DNA of 64,000 nt, taken from Papio anubis (Eukaryota; Chordata; Mammalia; Primates; Cercopithecidae). Under the pieces are notes generated by a model. The model was given only the letters and a program-made list of their open reading frames with translations. It was not told the DNA's origin and searched no databases. Location of the stretch: assembly GCF_008728515.1 (NCBI RefSeq), contig NC_044981.1, positions 6,828,895 to 6,892,894 of the forward strand. Reading direction: 5' to 3'. Shown here in pieces: positions 20,443 through 32,104 of the stretch; the stretch's first letter is position 1, and every line of letters begins with the position of its first letter. Made by a program: the position numbers and the translations under genes.

Positions 20443-20592
20443 GAAGGGATTTCTGAATTAGATGATTGTACTGATACTTTGCTGCCATTTCTGAAAGGAT
20501 TGGAAAACAGAAAATGCACAGCCGCTGTAAGCTTCACAAGTGAGCAGTGAGCCAATTAACAACCCCCTCCCCTTTTTAAAAATACGAATCCC

Positions 20593-20889
20593 AGCCAGGC
20601 GCGGTGACTCACATCTATAATCCCAGCACTTTGGGAGGCTAAGGAGGGTGGATCACTTGAGGTCAGGAGTTTGAGACCAGCGTGGCCAACATGGTAAAAC
20701 CCGTCTCTACTAAAAATACAAAAATTAGCCAGGCATGGTGGCGGGCGCCTATAATCCCAGCTACTGGGGTGCTGAGGCAGGGGAATCACTTGAACCTAGA
20801 AGGTGTAGGCTGCAGTAAGCTGAGATTGCACCACCGCACTCCAGCTCTGGGTCACAGAGCAAGACTCCATCTCAAAAAAAAAAAAAAAA
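20593..20889 (+). mobile_element. AluS-type element
   Basis: Full-length sense Alu (AGCCAGGCGCGGTGAC to poly(A) 20873-20889), about 150 bp downstream of the previous Alu and in the same orientation. Confidence 0.95.
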
Positions 20890-21169
20890 GGGAGAATCTC
20901 TTTCTTTCATCAACATATGATGCCTCTTTTCCTGCCAAACCTACTCATTTTCACTGGCTTAATATGTCTAAGAAACGGTGCTTCACTTTATGCCCGGTAA
21001 CAGACCTCGAGGGCCATTCCCACGTGGCTGGGAAAGCTTCCCTCTTCCCCTTGCAGACAGATGTACATTGCTAGCTGTTAAACAATGAAGAAGACACAGT
21101 ACCCAGCAAAGAAGAACCAATGACACTCCTCATAAACATGAGGAACAGCAGGCAGAGAAAAAAATGCCT

Positions 21170-21305
21170 GCCCTAGAACCAATTTTCAGAACTGCTACTA
21201 GCCAGCTATGCCTCTCAAAGCCTTAGTTTCTCATCCATAAAATAAGGCATTTGCACAAAATTGTCTCCACAACCTTCTTTCTGCTCCAAAATGCTATGAT
21301 CTTCC
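21170..21305 (+). mobile_element. MIR-family SINE
   Basis: Sense MIR with 'CTAGCCAGCTATGCCTCTC', 'CTTAGTTTCTCATCCATAAAA', and the 'TTTCTGCTCCAAAATGCTATGAT' 3' type seen in MIR variants. The 280 bp upstream (20890-21169) is unclassified. Confidence 0.65.
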
Positions 21306-21419
21306 TTACTGCATTATTCTTTATTCCTCCTTCATCATTTACTTCCAAAGCATAGTTCACAGGAGTCAAGTCTATGCTGAAAAAAATAAGATAATGAATA
21401 ATCATAATCAGTACATATT

Positions 21420-21893
21420 AAAGATTAAATAAGCCAGTTTTTAAAATACAAATAGTAAATATATACATTGCAGAGAAAAAACACAAATGGCTGATAAATA
21501 TATCAAAAGATGCTTAACCTCACTAGCAATCAGAAAAATTAAAATTAAAATAAGATGCCGTTTTTTCTCCATTGAATTGGTAAAAATGTAAAGGAATGAC
21601 AATGTCAACCGTTGGCAACGATGGGGGGAAACAGGAGTGAAACTCAGCACAGACTCCCTAGGGACAATTTCACATTGTCCACGAACATGTAAAAGTTTCG
21701 GTACCCTTTCATCTGAATCTGTAAACCTATCCTGCAGAATATTCATATACGTTGCACCACTGTGTGCACTTTTAGAACATCGAATACAAACGAAAGGCCT
21801 TTCTACAGAAGAGCTGGTTGAATATGCTTCATCCAAACATAGATGAAAGGCATTTAGCCTTCCCTTAGGAATCTGCTCCCTGGACTTCAGGAT

Positions 21894-21895
<2 letters not shown>
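21420..21895 (+). mobile_element. Old L1 (L1M) ORF2 fragment
   Basis: Sense L1: 'ACACAAATGGCTGATAAATA', 'AAAAGATGCTTAACCTCACTAG', 'GGTAAAAATGTAAAGG', and 'GGCAACGATGGGGGGAAAC' appear in the expected order. Similarity fades after about 21800. Confidence 0.8.
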
Positions 21896-21938
<43 letters not shown>

Positions 21939-21941
21939 ATA
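21896..21941. repeat. (AAAT)n microsatellite
   Basis: About 11 uninterrupted AAAT units. Likely variable in length. Confidence 0.97.
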
Positions 21942-22502
21942 GTTAAAGTTAACTCTTCTCTCGCCAAGAACTATAATTTGCGTCTGCCACTTAGAATCAG
22001 TAGCTTCCATCTGTCTTGCACTGGGCACAGAGATCACATTGGAAGGTGGAACTTTGTTTCTCTACCTTCTGTGCCGCTCTTCAAAACGGTAGTGAGAAGT
22101 CGGAAGGAAATCAGGCATGCACAAAGAGAAACCCTGTGACGAGGTTGTCTCTCTGAGCTGAGAGTATTTTCCATGGCTGCAAGGCACACATGCGAGTCAG
22201 CCTGAGAAACATCCCAAAAATCGGAAAGTCCAGGTATCTCCGCTACATAACTTCAGTCTGAATTTCAGTATTTCTTGGGGTCAAAAAAGCCACCATAGAA
22301 GGGGAAAAAAATTCAGACCAGCTGTAATATGAGGAAGCCTAGCCGAGAACAAGCTCATCAAGACAGAGGAAGCAATTCTGTCTTCTTCAAGTTGAAACAC
22401 GACCCTCACTCCTCAAAAGGGACACTGCCCAGTGAAGAAAGCACAAGGGGTGTAAGAAAACCTCACTGCTTATAAGAACATGCATTTCAAAATGGAATAT
22501 GA
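21942..22502. other. Unclassified sequence
   Basis: No repeat family recognised. Frames are short. It could be unique ancestral sequence. Confidence 0.45.
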
Positions 22503-22781
22503 GGCCGGGCGCAGTGGCTCACAAGTGCCAAGGCGGGAGGATCACCTGAGGTAAGGAGTTCGAGACCAGCCTGGCCAACATGGTGAAACCCCATCTCTCC
22601 TAAAAAATACAAAAATTAGTCAGGTGTGGTGGTGCATGCCTGTAATTCCAGCTACTCCAGAGGCTGAGACAGGAGAATCGCTTGAACCCAGGAGGTGGAG
22701 GTTGCAGTGAACCGAGATCACGCCACTGCACCCCAGCCTGGGTGACAGAGCAAGAGTTCATCTCAAAAAAAAAAAAAAAAA
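22503..22781 (+). mobile_element. Alu with internal deletion
   Basis: Sense Alu (GGCCGGGCGCAGTGGC to poly(A) 22765-22781). About 25 bp normally found between GGCTCAC and CCAAGGCGGG is missing (the 'CCTGTAATCCCAGCACTTTGGGAGG' block). Confidence 0.95.
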
Positions 22782-22891
22782 GGAAGATGAAGGGTTCAAA
22801 GAGTTTTCGAGATGATGGACACTTCTCATACACAGCACAAACTTTTACTTAAAAATGTGCAGCCTTCCCAAGTACATTAAAAATTAACTAA

Positions 22892-23193
22892 GGCCAGGCG
22901 CGGTGGCTCACGCCTGTAATCCCAGCACTTTGGGAGGCCGAGGCGGGCGGATCACAAGGTCAGGAGATCGAGACCATCCTGGTTAACACGGTGAAACCCC
23001 GTCTCTACTAAAACTGCAAGGAATTGGCTGGGTGCAGCGGCGGGCGCCTGTAGTCCCAGCTACTCGGAAGGCTGAGGCAGGAGAATGGCGTGAACCCGGG
23101 AGGCGGGGCTTGCAGTGAGCCGAGATCGCGCCACTGTACTCCAGCCTGCGCGACACAGCGAGACTCAGTCTCAAAAAATAAATAAATAAATAA
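22892..23193 (+). mobile_element. AluY-type element
   Basis: Sense Alu with Y features (GGAGATCGAGACCATCC, AATGGCGTGAACCC, GCTTGCAGTGAGCCGAG) but without the AluYR marks: it reads GATCGCGCCACTG. The tail is (AAAT)n. The TSD is probably TAACTAA. Confidence 0.95.
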
Positions 23194-23469
23194 CTAAAAG
23201 AAGAAAAAGTTGTATTGGACCCACTCTTGTTTGAGAAATTTCATTACCCTGAAGTTTCCGAACATCCTATTCTCTATATAAACAAAAGAGAAGACAGTCT
23301 ATCGAAAAGCAAGTACGATGTATTTTTATGGAAATAAACTAGACACAGATTCTAGGCTAAATAGCTAATCATTAAATACACACACACAGAGTCCTGGCCA
23401 TTGCCACGCCAATGACTAAATGCCTTTAACAATCAACATCCTGGAGGTTTGAACATTTCCTCCAGTAGC
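23194..23469. other. Unclassified sequence
   Basis: Nothing recognised beyond a short CA run (23378-23389). Confidence 0.4.
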
Positions 23470-23640
23470 CTAGTGTTTTTATAGACACCATCTCATTTCT
23501 GTACATAACATTCTCAGGATGTTCCTAGACTGTCCCCACTTTGTAAGTATAAAAAGTGAGATGCCAAAACCTACCTAACTGACCTGCCCAAGGTCACAGA
23601 ACCATTAGTCAGGGCCTTGATGCCAGGCCTGCAGAGCACA
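23470..23640 (-). mobile_element. MIR SINE
   Basis: Antisense MIR: 'GACACCATCTCATTTCTG', 'GTATAAAAAGTGAGATGCC', and 'CTGCCCAAGGTCACAGAACC', the usual 'CTTGCCCAAGGTCACACAGC' landmark. Confidence 0.8.
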
Positions 23641-24049
23641 CAGCAAACTATCTGTGCCTCTTGGGGGCCAGCATCACAAAAATTATATTTGAACCTTTCA
23701 ACAACCATTTTGGACATGATCTTTTTCCAAACCACATTGCAATAAAGTTGTCACTTTGGTTCCAAGAATACTCTTTGATGGCGAAGAGTTCAACAAGCCT
23801 CTTCCTCTATCAAAACTGGTTTGCCCAGACGTCCTAGCTCAACAGGTGGGAGGAAGGGCAACTCTGGGAACCAGGACCTGCAAACAGAGCCAACTCAAAA
23901 CAGAATCCAATCATCACCCTAGCAAGTTTCCTCAACCTGGGTGTGAGATTAATTCCCATTCTGGACATAAGTCAGAACCTTTACTCTCAGTGTAAACAGC
24001 AACCAAGCAGCAAAATCTTAAGACATTTTCTCAACATCCCTTAAAATGT
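23641..24049. other. Unclassified sequence
   Basis: No repeat recognised. The 79-residue frame at 23756-23995 starts at a GTG-type position and shows no motif. Confidence 0.45.
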
Positions 24050-24480
24050 ATTGTTGCTCATTCATTCCTACAAGGCCCTTCAGGTTCCTATCTCAGTTCT
24101 TGGCCCCAGGCATCTTGAACTAATACTAGCCAGGGAATGTTCTGTGCTCTCTCTCACCTCTGGGTCACATTCGTGTCTCTATCCAGAAAACTGTCTTCTT
24201 GGTATCCTCGTCTACACCACTCCTTACCCACCCAGCTTCTTCCCATCTTAGAGGTCACTTCTTCCAGGAAGCCCTCCTGGCCTCTCTCTGTTATGTGTTT
24301 CTGTATCACCCTGTATGTCTCCTATCATAGGACACAAAATGACCCTCCACATGTAATTACCTGGTAACTTGTCTGCCTCCTCTATTTAAACTATAAACTC
24401 CATGAGGGCGGGAGCTGGGTCTGTCTTCTTAGCCACTGTATTTCTAGCACCCTGCATAGCAGCTGGTTGTGGATAAATGA
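24050..24480 (+). mobile_element. L2 LINE 3' region
   Basis: Sense L2: 'TTCCAGGAAGCCCTCCTGGCC', 'AACTTGTCTGCCTCC', 'CTATAAACTCCATGAGGGC', 'CTGTATTTCTAGCACCCTGC'. These are the classic L2 3' landmarks in order. Confidence 0.88.
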
Positions 24481-24489
24481 GCAAGTGAA

Positions 24490-24600
24490 TACATGAAATT
24501 AACAAACATCTATGGTTTACCATTATAGCAGGCCTGCTGCTGGACACAGGATAGAAAGATAAACTTATGCCCTCTGCCTTCAGATAAATTGTCATCTATT
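24490..24600 (-). mobile_element. L2 LINE 3' fragment, opposite orientation
   Basis: 'TAACAAACATCTATGG', 'CAGGCCTGCTGCTGGACAC', and 'AACTTATGCCCTCTGCC' match antisense L2 3' sequence. It is short and diverged, and placed tail to tail with the preceding L2. Confidence 0.5.
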
Positions 24601-24886
24601 AATCCATAATGATTTCTTATCTTATTTCACATATAAACAGACTTATAAAAACACAGCTACCCAACATGAGCCCTGAAGCTAATTCTCACTAGAATGAGAA
24701 TGTCCTTCTCTGTGCTATCAGTGGTGTCTCTGAAATGTTTAGACCCAGATCTGGCCTTTAAACTCCTGCTTTGTGAGAACCAACAAATAGATGAGAATAC
24801 TCTGTATTACAAGCAAGCATCGTGCCTGCTGGCTTCAGAATCCCCAGAGAAATGAGGTTCCAGAAATTCATCTGTTTGAGGATTTT

Positions 24887-25196
24887 TTCTGTTTTGTTCT
24901 GTTTTGTTTTGTTTTGTTTTGTTTTCTTGGAGAAAGGGTCTCGCTCTGTCACCTGGCTGAAGTGCAGTGGTGAGCCTCCAATTCATAGACTCAAGCAGTC
25001 CTCCTGCCTCAGCCTCCCGAGTAACTGGGACCACATGTGCGTGCCACCATGCCCAGCTCATTTGTTTTTATTTTTTGCAGAGACAGGATCTCCCTATGTT
25101 GCCCAGTCTGATCTTAAACTCTTGGCCTCAAGAGAGTCTCCTGCCTCAGCCTCTCAGACAGCTAGGATTACAGGCATGAGCTACCACTCCCGGCCT
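24887..25196 (-). mobile_element. AluJ-type element with (TTTTG)n tail
   Basis: Antisense Alu. Its tail has become (TTTTG)n at 24890-24926, followed by GAGAAAGGGTCTCGCTC and ending at CCACTCCCGGCC. Confidence 0.93.
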
Positions 25197-25436
25197 CAGA
25201 AGCTGATCTGAATAGGAATAAACATAGAGTGAGAAGTGAGATAGAGGTTTTTGTTTTGTTTGCAGCTGTCCTTTCCACAAAAGAACTACAAAGAACTACA
25301 AAAAACATAGTACCTCCATCCCTTCTGCCTCCTAAACTAAAAAGGAACACAGTCCACAGGCCCTTGACTTTATCTTTCCGAGCTGTTTTGAAACTAGGTG
25401 CCACCCCACCCAACCCCTTGACGCCATTACCCAAGT

Positions 25437-25624
25437 CTGTGGTTCTCAAAGGTGGTCCAAGGACCAGCAGCATCAGCATCATCTAAGAACTTGTGAGAAA
25501 TGCAGATTCTCAGGCCCCACTCCAACACACTGAATCAGAAATATTGGGGTGAGGCCGGCCATCAGTGTTTTATCAAGGGTTCTAGGGAATTCTGATACAC
25601 ACTCAAATTTGAGAGCGACTGCCT
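25437..25624 (+). mobile_element. MER5A (hAT-Charlie MITE)
   Basis: 'CTGTGGTTCTCAAAGGTGG' at the 5' end, then 'GACCAGCAGCATCAGCATC', 'AAATGCAGATTCTCAGGCC', and the end 'CAAATTTGAGAGCGACTG'. Nearly complete. Confidence 0.93.
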
Positions 25625-25830
25625 AGTTCCTTATCACAGCACTTACTGCAAGCGGAGTTGTCTTGTTTGTTTATTTAAATGTCTTATTTCTTGTCCTCCT
25701 TCACTGGAGAATTTCAGCTGCATGAAAGCTGGGACCTTGTCCATGTGGCTCAGGGCTCTGCACCTTCTGTGACTTAGAAAGGGGCCATCACGTAATAGGT
25801 GCACAGTAAATATTTTTCGAATAAACAAAC
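25625..25830 (+). mobile_element. L2 LINE 3' end
   Basis: Sense L2: 'CTTATCACAGCACTTACTGC', 'CTGCATGAAAGCTGGGACC', and 'AATAGGTGCACAGTAAATATTT' match the L2 3' terminus. Confidence 0.75.
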
Positions 25831-26414
25831 AAATCTTCCTATATTTGCTTGTTTTCCTCCATGTCCAAGGAGCTGGCCCTGAACAATCCCAGAAGTTAAA
25901 GCACCCTCGTGAGTCATCTGGGCAAGCGGCTGGTTATCTAGTGGGTGATAAGGCCCCAAGGACAGGAGGTGAATACAGCACAGCCTGACTGCGTGTCCCC
26001 TTCGCCCAAATCCCCAAGGCTGGAGTGCCCCCTCACAAACGTGCTGAACTCACCTTTCCCTATTTCACAGGCCTGATGTCATTCCACCACCAAGACATCC
26101 TGGACTGACAAATGGATTCAGGATCACCAAGGAGATTCCCTGTACAGGTGAATCAACTCTTGGCTGCCCATCCCTCTGCAGAGTCCTCCCTCCCTCAGGG
26201 CACCCTCCCCTTCTCCACTAACTACCACGCCCAGGGAAGCAGAAGCCGTTGTCATTACGATGCATAAAGTCCCATCTCCAGGTTACTCAGCAGAATTGTT
26301 CGAGAAGTTCTTCCCTTATTAGTCGAAAGGGCAGGAAAGGCAGATCTTGGGGGAAGAGACAAGAGAAACAGCCATTCAGAAAAAAGAAAGATCATCACTG
26401 CTTCTCACACCAAC
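25831..26414. other. Unclassified sequence
   Basis: Nothing recognised. Confidence 0.45.
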
Positions 26415-26880
26415 CGGTGCTCATTTTATCTCAGGGAACCCTCATAAGCCTAAAATGTACTCCTCATGATGACCGTTCCTCAAAATAAGGAAACGAAGGC
26501 TTAGAGAGTAACTTGTACAGCCAGGTGCGTGGTGGCTCACACCTGTAATCCCAGCGCTTTGGGAGGCCGAGACAGGTGGATCACTAGAGGCCAGGAGTTC
26601 AAGACCAGCCTGGACAACATAGAGAAACCCTGTCTCTACCAAAAATACAAAAATTAGCCGGGCATGGTGGTGGGCACCTGTAATCCCAGCTACTTGGGAG
26701 GCTGAGGCAGGAGAATCGCTTGAAACCCGGAGGCGGAGACTGCAGTGAGCAGAGATCACACCTCTGCACTCCAGCTTGGGCGACAGAGCGAGACTCGGTC
26801 TCAAAAACACAAAAGAGAATACCTTTTCCAAGATCTTACAGTGGACCATAACCCTAACTCGGCTCTGACTCCAAAGCCTC
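26415..26880 (-). mobile_element. MIR SINE split by an Alu
   Basis: The 3' half, antisense, is 26415-26518 ('CTCATTTTATCTCAGGG', 'AATAAGGAAACGAAGGCTTAG'). The 5' half is 26812-26880 ('CCAAGATCTTACAGTGG', 'CTCGGCTCTGACTCCAAAGCC'). The pieces are collinear. Confidence 0.78.
26519..26812 (+). mobile_element. AluS-type element in MIR
   Basis: Sense Alu from CAGCCAGGTGCGTGGTGGC to a short A-rich tail at CTCAAAAACACAAAAG. It interrupts the MIR. Confidence 0.95.
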
Positions 26881-29406
26881 TCTAATCTCCAGCCCCTCCC
26901 TTCCACGGCCCTGCCAGCAGCAGTTCACCCAAATAGGGAAAGAGAAAATGCATTTTCAGGAGGGAATAAGCCAGGTGACTTGAAGAGCCAAGAGGACACC
27001 TGGCTACTGGCGTCTCCACCCACGGCCCTGCCCTGAGGCTGCCACGCCTCTCTTCCTGGATTTGCCCTGGGCCTGCCTGGGATGGTTAATATTAACGGGG
27101 CACTGAGCACCTTCAGGTTCCCGCGGCCCCTGTGGAAGGTGGGATGCTGACTCACAGCCTACGTGGCAGCCACATGTTTCCACAGCTCCCAGCAGCAGCC
27201 AGCAGGCACCTCCTGTGTCCTACGGGCCAACAGGAGGAGACCCCTGATTAGGGCAAGGAAGGGGAAGCGGCTGTTTTCAGTGTCTCCATTGGAGGAGGGA
27301 GCCTGGAGGGGCTGTTAACAATGGAGGGAGAAGGAATTCTGACCAGCTTCACAAAGTTTCCATGAGATGGTTTCCCACTGTCCTCTCTGCCTTTTACATC
27401 TCTAAAGGATTGAGCCGCTTTTACCCAATCACACCAACTAACACGCAAGGGGCGGTTGGGATGCTGTGGCATGAAGATTTACAAAAAGCACGCTGGCACA
27501 AACGAGGAAGAGCTTGATGCTACCCTGCAGGATGCTCAGGACCTCCAAAGAGAGCCTGAGGATTCCAAAGGCCAAGGCCCCAGGTCAATCTGCCCCTCGC
27601 TCCACCTTCACCCTCTGTCCAAACAGCATCTGGGGCTTTCAGGTTGAAAGATCTCTAGGTGAGGATGGGGAAACTGGGCTCCCTTCTTCCTGCCCCTGTG
27701 TGCCTCCCATCAAAACCAAATGAAAACGTGACGTGCAATCACAAACAGGAGAGAGAGTAGGACCAACAAACTTAAATCTCATTATCCTGAATGGAAGCTT
27801 GCCCTGCTTCTCGCAGATGCCTTTAAATCTAAGAGACTGGGCGATGCTGAGACAGGCATGGGTATGTTGGCATGCGTGCAGCCATCTTCTCTACTCTGAT
27901 GTTCCCAAGAGTGTTAGAAACTTCAGTGAGTTCAAAGAAAGTCACTCCCACCCCTGAGCAAGGAGTACTGCAGGAAGGTGAAATCGGCTCAGGGCAGTTC
28001 AGGGAGGAAAGTGGGAACCACCCCTGGGCAGAAGGGAGGGTGCCAGGCACCAGCCACAGTCAATCCAGCCCTCGGCCACAGCCCTGAAATAAGCCCCAGC
28101 TTTCGGGAGCTGGAACTCACATCGCCTCTGCGCCGCTGCAACATGCCTGGATGCTCTGCGCTGTGGGCGCTGGCTCGTCGCCCCTCTGATTCACACCGTT
28201 ATTAAACCGGCACTTGGGCGAGAAGCGAAATCATCCAGGGCCCAGCACTCTGGGCAACAAATGAAGAGCACGCAACCTCGGAATACACAGATGGATGGGG
28301 AAACAAATGATGTGGCTGCTCAGCCCACTTTCTGTTCCAAACGATGTCTACATGTCCCCCTGCAGCACAGGAAAGCCACAGGTGGAGACGCCGAGCTCTC
28401 TCTGGACTACAGTGGCTTCTCCCTGGCATCACCCTTTCTCATCGCTGTGACACCCTGACTTAGGCACCAGAACTAACCCACAGGACTGCAGCATCCCCGC
28501 CAGCCCATGCCCCAGTTGCGGGTCACATCACGTGGCTGACATCAGGCCTGCAGTCTGGGTTAGCTGTGCTGGGGGCCCAGAGGCTGTGGCTCCCTCACAC
28601 GACCCTGGTTTCGACAGTGGGTTAAAGTTCAGAAGCAGCCTGGTAAAAACATCCCTGGCAATAAGCTGCACCTTTCCCGGCAGACAACGCCAGTATGAGC
28701 GAAAACATTTTACAACACCTCTGAGCTGTTCTTCCAGCAGCCTCCCTCATGAAGGCCTCTAACCAGTCTTTCTGTACTGATCACCAATGACAACTGCATT
28801 AACAGAATTTTAACATTTTTTTTCAAACTAAACAATGAGCTTGGTGTTTTATTTTCCAACACACTGCTTCAACATCTAGCTTATTTTTAGTGAAATCAAC
28901 CACCCATCTTCCAAGCAGTGTTTTCAGAGGTAAAGTCAAGGAGATTGTTCTGCTTTCGGGCTGCTCTTGGAATCAGGGTTTGGGATTCACCAAGCAGACC
29001 CAGGAAATGTTGATGTTCAGAGTCACCCCTGAGCTCCAGTTCCTGGCACTGGGGACACAGGTATAGGGCTCTTCCAAGGGGACCTGAACTTTGTCGTCTA
29101 GCCAAAATGTTCAACCAGACCTAGAATCTTTAAGGATCCTCTAGCATGGGCCATCAAAACATCCAAAGGGGAGACTGTTACTAGGTGTAGCTGACTTGGG
29201 GTAAGGGAGTACAGGATACAAAAATGCAACCCAAGCCTTTGTGAGCTTCCAGGGGAGTTCAGAAGACAAGAGCAAAGCACAGAGAAGGTAACAGAAGTCC
29301 AGAGTTGTTGGACCCAAGGCCTCTCCAGTATGGTCATTGTTTAGGTGGAAAGCGAGCAGCTTAGAATTTTAAAAGCGGGTTGGGTGGTTGCACAGAAGAC
29401 AAGGCA
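26881..29406. other. 2.5-kb repeat-poor stretch
   Basis: This is the longest part of the window without a recognisable repeat. It is moderately GC-rich in its first 1.8 kb and has many short frames on both strands, none with a domain, good start context or splice structure that I can support. The frame at 27456-27647 ('MGCCGMK...') starts at TTG, so its acylation-like N-terminus is not real evidence. Unique ancestral sequence, possibly regulatory. Confidence 0.6.
27084..27155. promoter_or_regulatory. Candidate HNF1-like and MARE-like sites
   Basis: GGTTAATATTAAC at 27084-27096 is a perfect 12-bp palindrome of two GTTAAT half-sites without the usual one-base spacer of HNF1 sites. TGCTGACTCAC at 27145-27155 fits the YGCTGASTCAY NF-E2/MAF consensus. 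Function is not shown. Such motifs also occur by chance. Confidence 0.3.
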
Positions 29407-29548
29407 GGCCAGGAGCAGTGGCTGTCACTTGCAATCCTGGCACTTTGGGAGGCCAAGGTGGGAGGATCACTTGAGCCCAGGACATGGAGAGATTCCATCT
29501 CTCTAAAAGAAATAAAAAATCTTTTTAATTAAAAAAATAATAAAGAAG
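29407..29548 (+). mobile_element. Alu left monomer (FLAM-like), shortened
   Basis: GGCCAGGAGCAGTGGC, then GGCACTTTGGGAGGCC, CTTGAGCCCAGGA and CCATCTCTCTAAAAG, with about 15-20 bp lost before the tail. Confidence 0.85.
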
Positions 29549-29639
29549 ACAGAGTCATCATTGTGGGCTGTGGGTTTGGAAAGGGATAGTGAGACAAAGA
29601 ACTTACTAAAGAGGCTTTGAATCAGAATGGAAAACAGCT

Positions 29640-30545
29640 GTTACTCTCCCAACTGCATCCTAGCCTCCTGACTGTCTTTCTCCACACTCCCCCTGGGCAA
29701 TCTCACCCACAGCTTCAACTACTACCTCGACAGGATGACTCACAAATCTTTAACTCCAGTCTGGCCCTTTCTCCTCAACACCAGACTCCAGTGCTCTGTG
29801 AAGTAACTTCCCTCCATCCCAACTAAAGACTCTAACTTACCATCTTTTTTCTGTCCGCTGTGCCTGCTTTGGCTACCCTCCTATCTCCCATTGCTATGCA
29901 CCTACCAAAGGGAGAGGCCCACACAGACAACCTGGGTTCATCCTAGACTCCTCCTCCCTGCTGCCCTGTGTCCCAGCCCAGCCCGCTGTGCCCTCTAATT
30001 GACTCACAGCCCTGCCCTCCTGTCCACCCCAGGCGCATGTTGTCTCAGTCTCAAGTCCTCATTATTTCTGTTGCCTTCTCCCAGGTTGCCCAGACTCTAG
30101 TCTCAGTGCCCTCTGAGTTTTCATAACAGGTCAGTCTTGCTAAAACAGTCTTCTACTTGGCCAGACATGGTGCCTCATGCCTGTAATCCTAACACTTTGG
30201 GAGGCCAAGGCAGAAGGATCTCTTAAGACCAGGAGTTCAAGACCAACATAGCAAGACCCCATCTCTACCAAAAAATAAAAAACTATCTGGGCACAGTGGC
30301 ATGCACCTGTAGTCCCAGCCACTCAGGAGGCTCAGGCAGGAGGATTGTTTGAGCGCAGGAGTTTGAGGCTGCAGTGAGCTATGATCATGTCACTGCACTC
30401 CAGCCTGAGAGAGCAAGACCCTGTCTGCAAACAACAATAACACCAAACAAACAAACAAACAATCTTCTACTAAACCCTTCAGTGGTGAATGCACATGAAA
30501 CCCTCTCTTCAAAGCACGACCATAAACTGAGAGACCTGGGCTTTG
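29640..30545 (+). mobile_element. L2 LINE split by an Alu
   Basis: 29640-30156 follows the L2 3' coding region ('CTGGGCAATCTCACCCACAGC', 'CAGGATGACTCACAAATC', 'CATCCTAGACTCCTCC'). 30466-30545 resumes with 'TAAACCCTTCAGTGGTG'. The translated protein is broken. Confidence 0.8.
30157..30460 (+). mobile_element. AluJ-type element in L2
   Basis: Sense Alu from TTGGCCAGACATGGTGCC to a CAAA-rich tail. The TSD AACAGTCTTCTAC on the left matches AACAATCTTCTAC on the right. Confidence 0.95.
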
Positions 30546-30923
30546 CCCCAAGGCGCCGAACTATAGTGTGCACAGCGTTTTAAAATAATGATTTTAAAAG
30601 CTTAGCGTGTACTCAACAAGACTAATTAGTTAAAATAGGAAGCTGCCAGATGGTGCATATTATTAATGACACCCACTGCAAGGCCACCCAGGAACGCTCC
30701 GAGTTGATCTGAAAGTGCTGTTTCCTGTTGCTGCCTCCGCACCCACGTAGTTCATTTGGGATCTGCAGATGAGACTTTCAAGGTCAGGCCCAGCTACCTT
30801 CCAGCCTACAGGTACACCAAGTCCCACTTACTTTTGATCCACATGAGGGTGTTGGAATGGACCGTGCTCTCTCCTCCCTCCATGCCTGACCACGATGTGG
30901 TCCCCTCGATTTCCCTGGTGACC
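30546..30923. other. Unclassified sequence
   Basis: Nothing recognised. Confidence 0.4.
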
Positions 30924-31134
30924 CAGTGATTCTCCATCAGGGCCAATTTTGTCTCCCAGCAATGCCTGGAGACGTTTTTAATGGACACAACCTGGAGAAC
31001 GCAGAGTTGCTATCACCAGCATCTAGTGAGTAGAGGCCAGGGATGCTGCATCAATTCTTTAATGCACAGGGCAGCCCCCACAACAGAGAATTATCCAGCC
31101 CAAAATGTCAATAGTGCCGAGGGGGAGAACCCTG
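30924..31134 (+). mobile_element. hAT-type non-autonomous DNA transposon
   Basis: It starts at CAGTGATTCTC and ends at GAGAACCCTG, a short imperfect inverted repeat of the CAGNG hAT type. Inside are 'AATGCCTGGAGACGTTTTT', 'AGTAGAGGCCAGGGATGCTG', and 'ACAGAGAATTATCCAGCCC', which I recognise as a common hAT-Charlie MITE without being sure of the name. Confidence 0.8.
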
Positions 31135-31801
31135 GTCCAGATTCGGCTTAACTCCCCCCAACGCGGCTATTCAGAAGTTTTCTTCTCCTCCGTGAAACCA
31201 AGAGCAGTAGACTTCCTGCTTCAGGTCCAAAACTCTCCTGCAGCAATGATCACATTGATGTGACTGTTTTCTTCTCAGGCCCTTTCCGAAGTTCCTTGAG
31301 GGTAAGAAATGGGTCTTCTTAATGTCTTTACGATGCAGAACATAACACATCGTAAGGTCTCAGTGACTGACATGCAAAGAAAAAAATGACTGCGTCTGTT
31401 CAAGGCCAGAATTATATAATGCATCTAAGAATAACGTCTACCCCCAAGATTCATTCTCTTATTTACACTATCACAAGTGACAAGCAACTTATAATCACTA
31501 GTGACATTTAACATATGAAGACTGCCATGTGCTAAGTATCCCAAAGAACATAGATTTTAGACATGATTGGTTTTTACTTCAGCTTACACATTAAAACTAG
31601 CTGGTAAGTCAGTATATTCAAGGTCAAAAGAGTATTTCAAATACCAACTATTGCTCTTAGCCAACCACAAAAAGTACATATCCGTGCTCAGTGCATGTGC
31701 TGCCTTGAGAAAAGTGAGGAAATGGAGACGGGGACATCAGTCAGAAGAACACATTCTTGGGAAGACTGTATAAAAGAAAAAGCCCTCAGAACCCCAGGAG
31801 G
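31135..31801. other. Mostly unclassified; weak L2 and MIR traces
   Basis: 31205-31370 has L2-like pieces ('TCCTTGAGGGTAAGAAATGG', 'ACACATCGTAAGGTCTCAG'). 31480-31560 resembles antisense MIR ('AAGACTGCCATGTGCTAAG'). Neither is strong enough for a separate call. Confidence 0.4.
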
Positions 31802-32104
31802 GGCCGGATGCGGTGGCTCATGCCTGTAATCCCAGCACTTTGGGAGGCACAGTGGGGCAGATCACCTGAAGTCAGGAGTTCGAGACCAGCCTGGTCAACA
31901 TGATGAAACCCCATCTCTACTAAAAATACAAAAATTAGCCGGGCATGATGGCGGGCGCCTGTAATCCCAGCTGCTCAGGAGACTGAGGCAGGAGAATCAC
32001 TTGAGCTCCAGAGGCAGAGGTTCTAGTGAGCCGAGATCACGCCACTGCACTCCAGCCTGTGTGACAGAGTGAGACTCTGTCTCAAAAAAAAAAAAAAAAA
32101 AAAA
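31802..32104 (+). mobile_element. AluS-type element
   Basis: Full-length sense Alu (GGCCGGATGCGGTGGC to poly(A) 32083-32104). The TSD GAACCCCAGGAGG corresponds to GAACCCTAGAAGG downstream. Confidence 0.96.

Noticed and set aside
27456..27647. 63-codon frame with an MGCCG start that would look N-myristoylated
   Set aside because: The first codon is TTG, not ATG. The only ATG follows five codons later, so the acylation motif disappears. No conserved domain or splice context.
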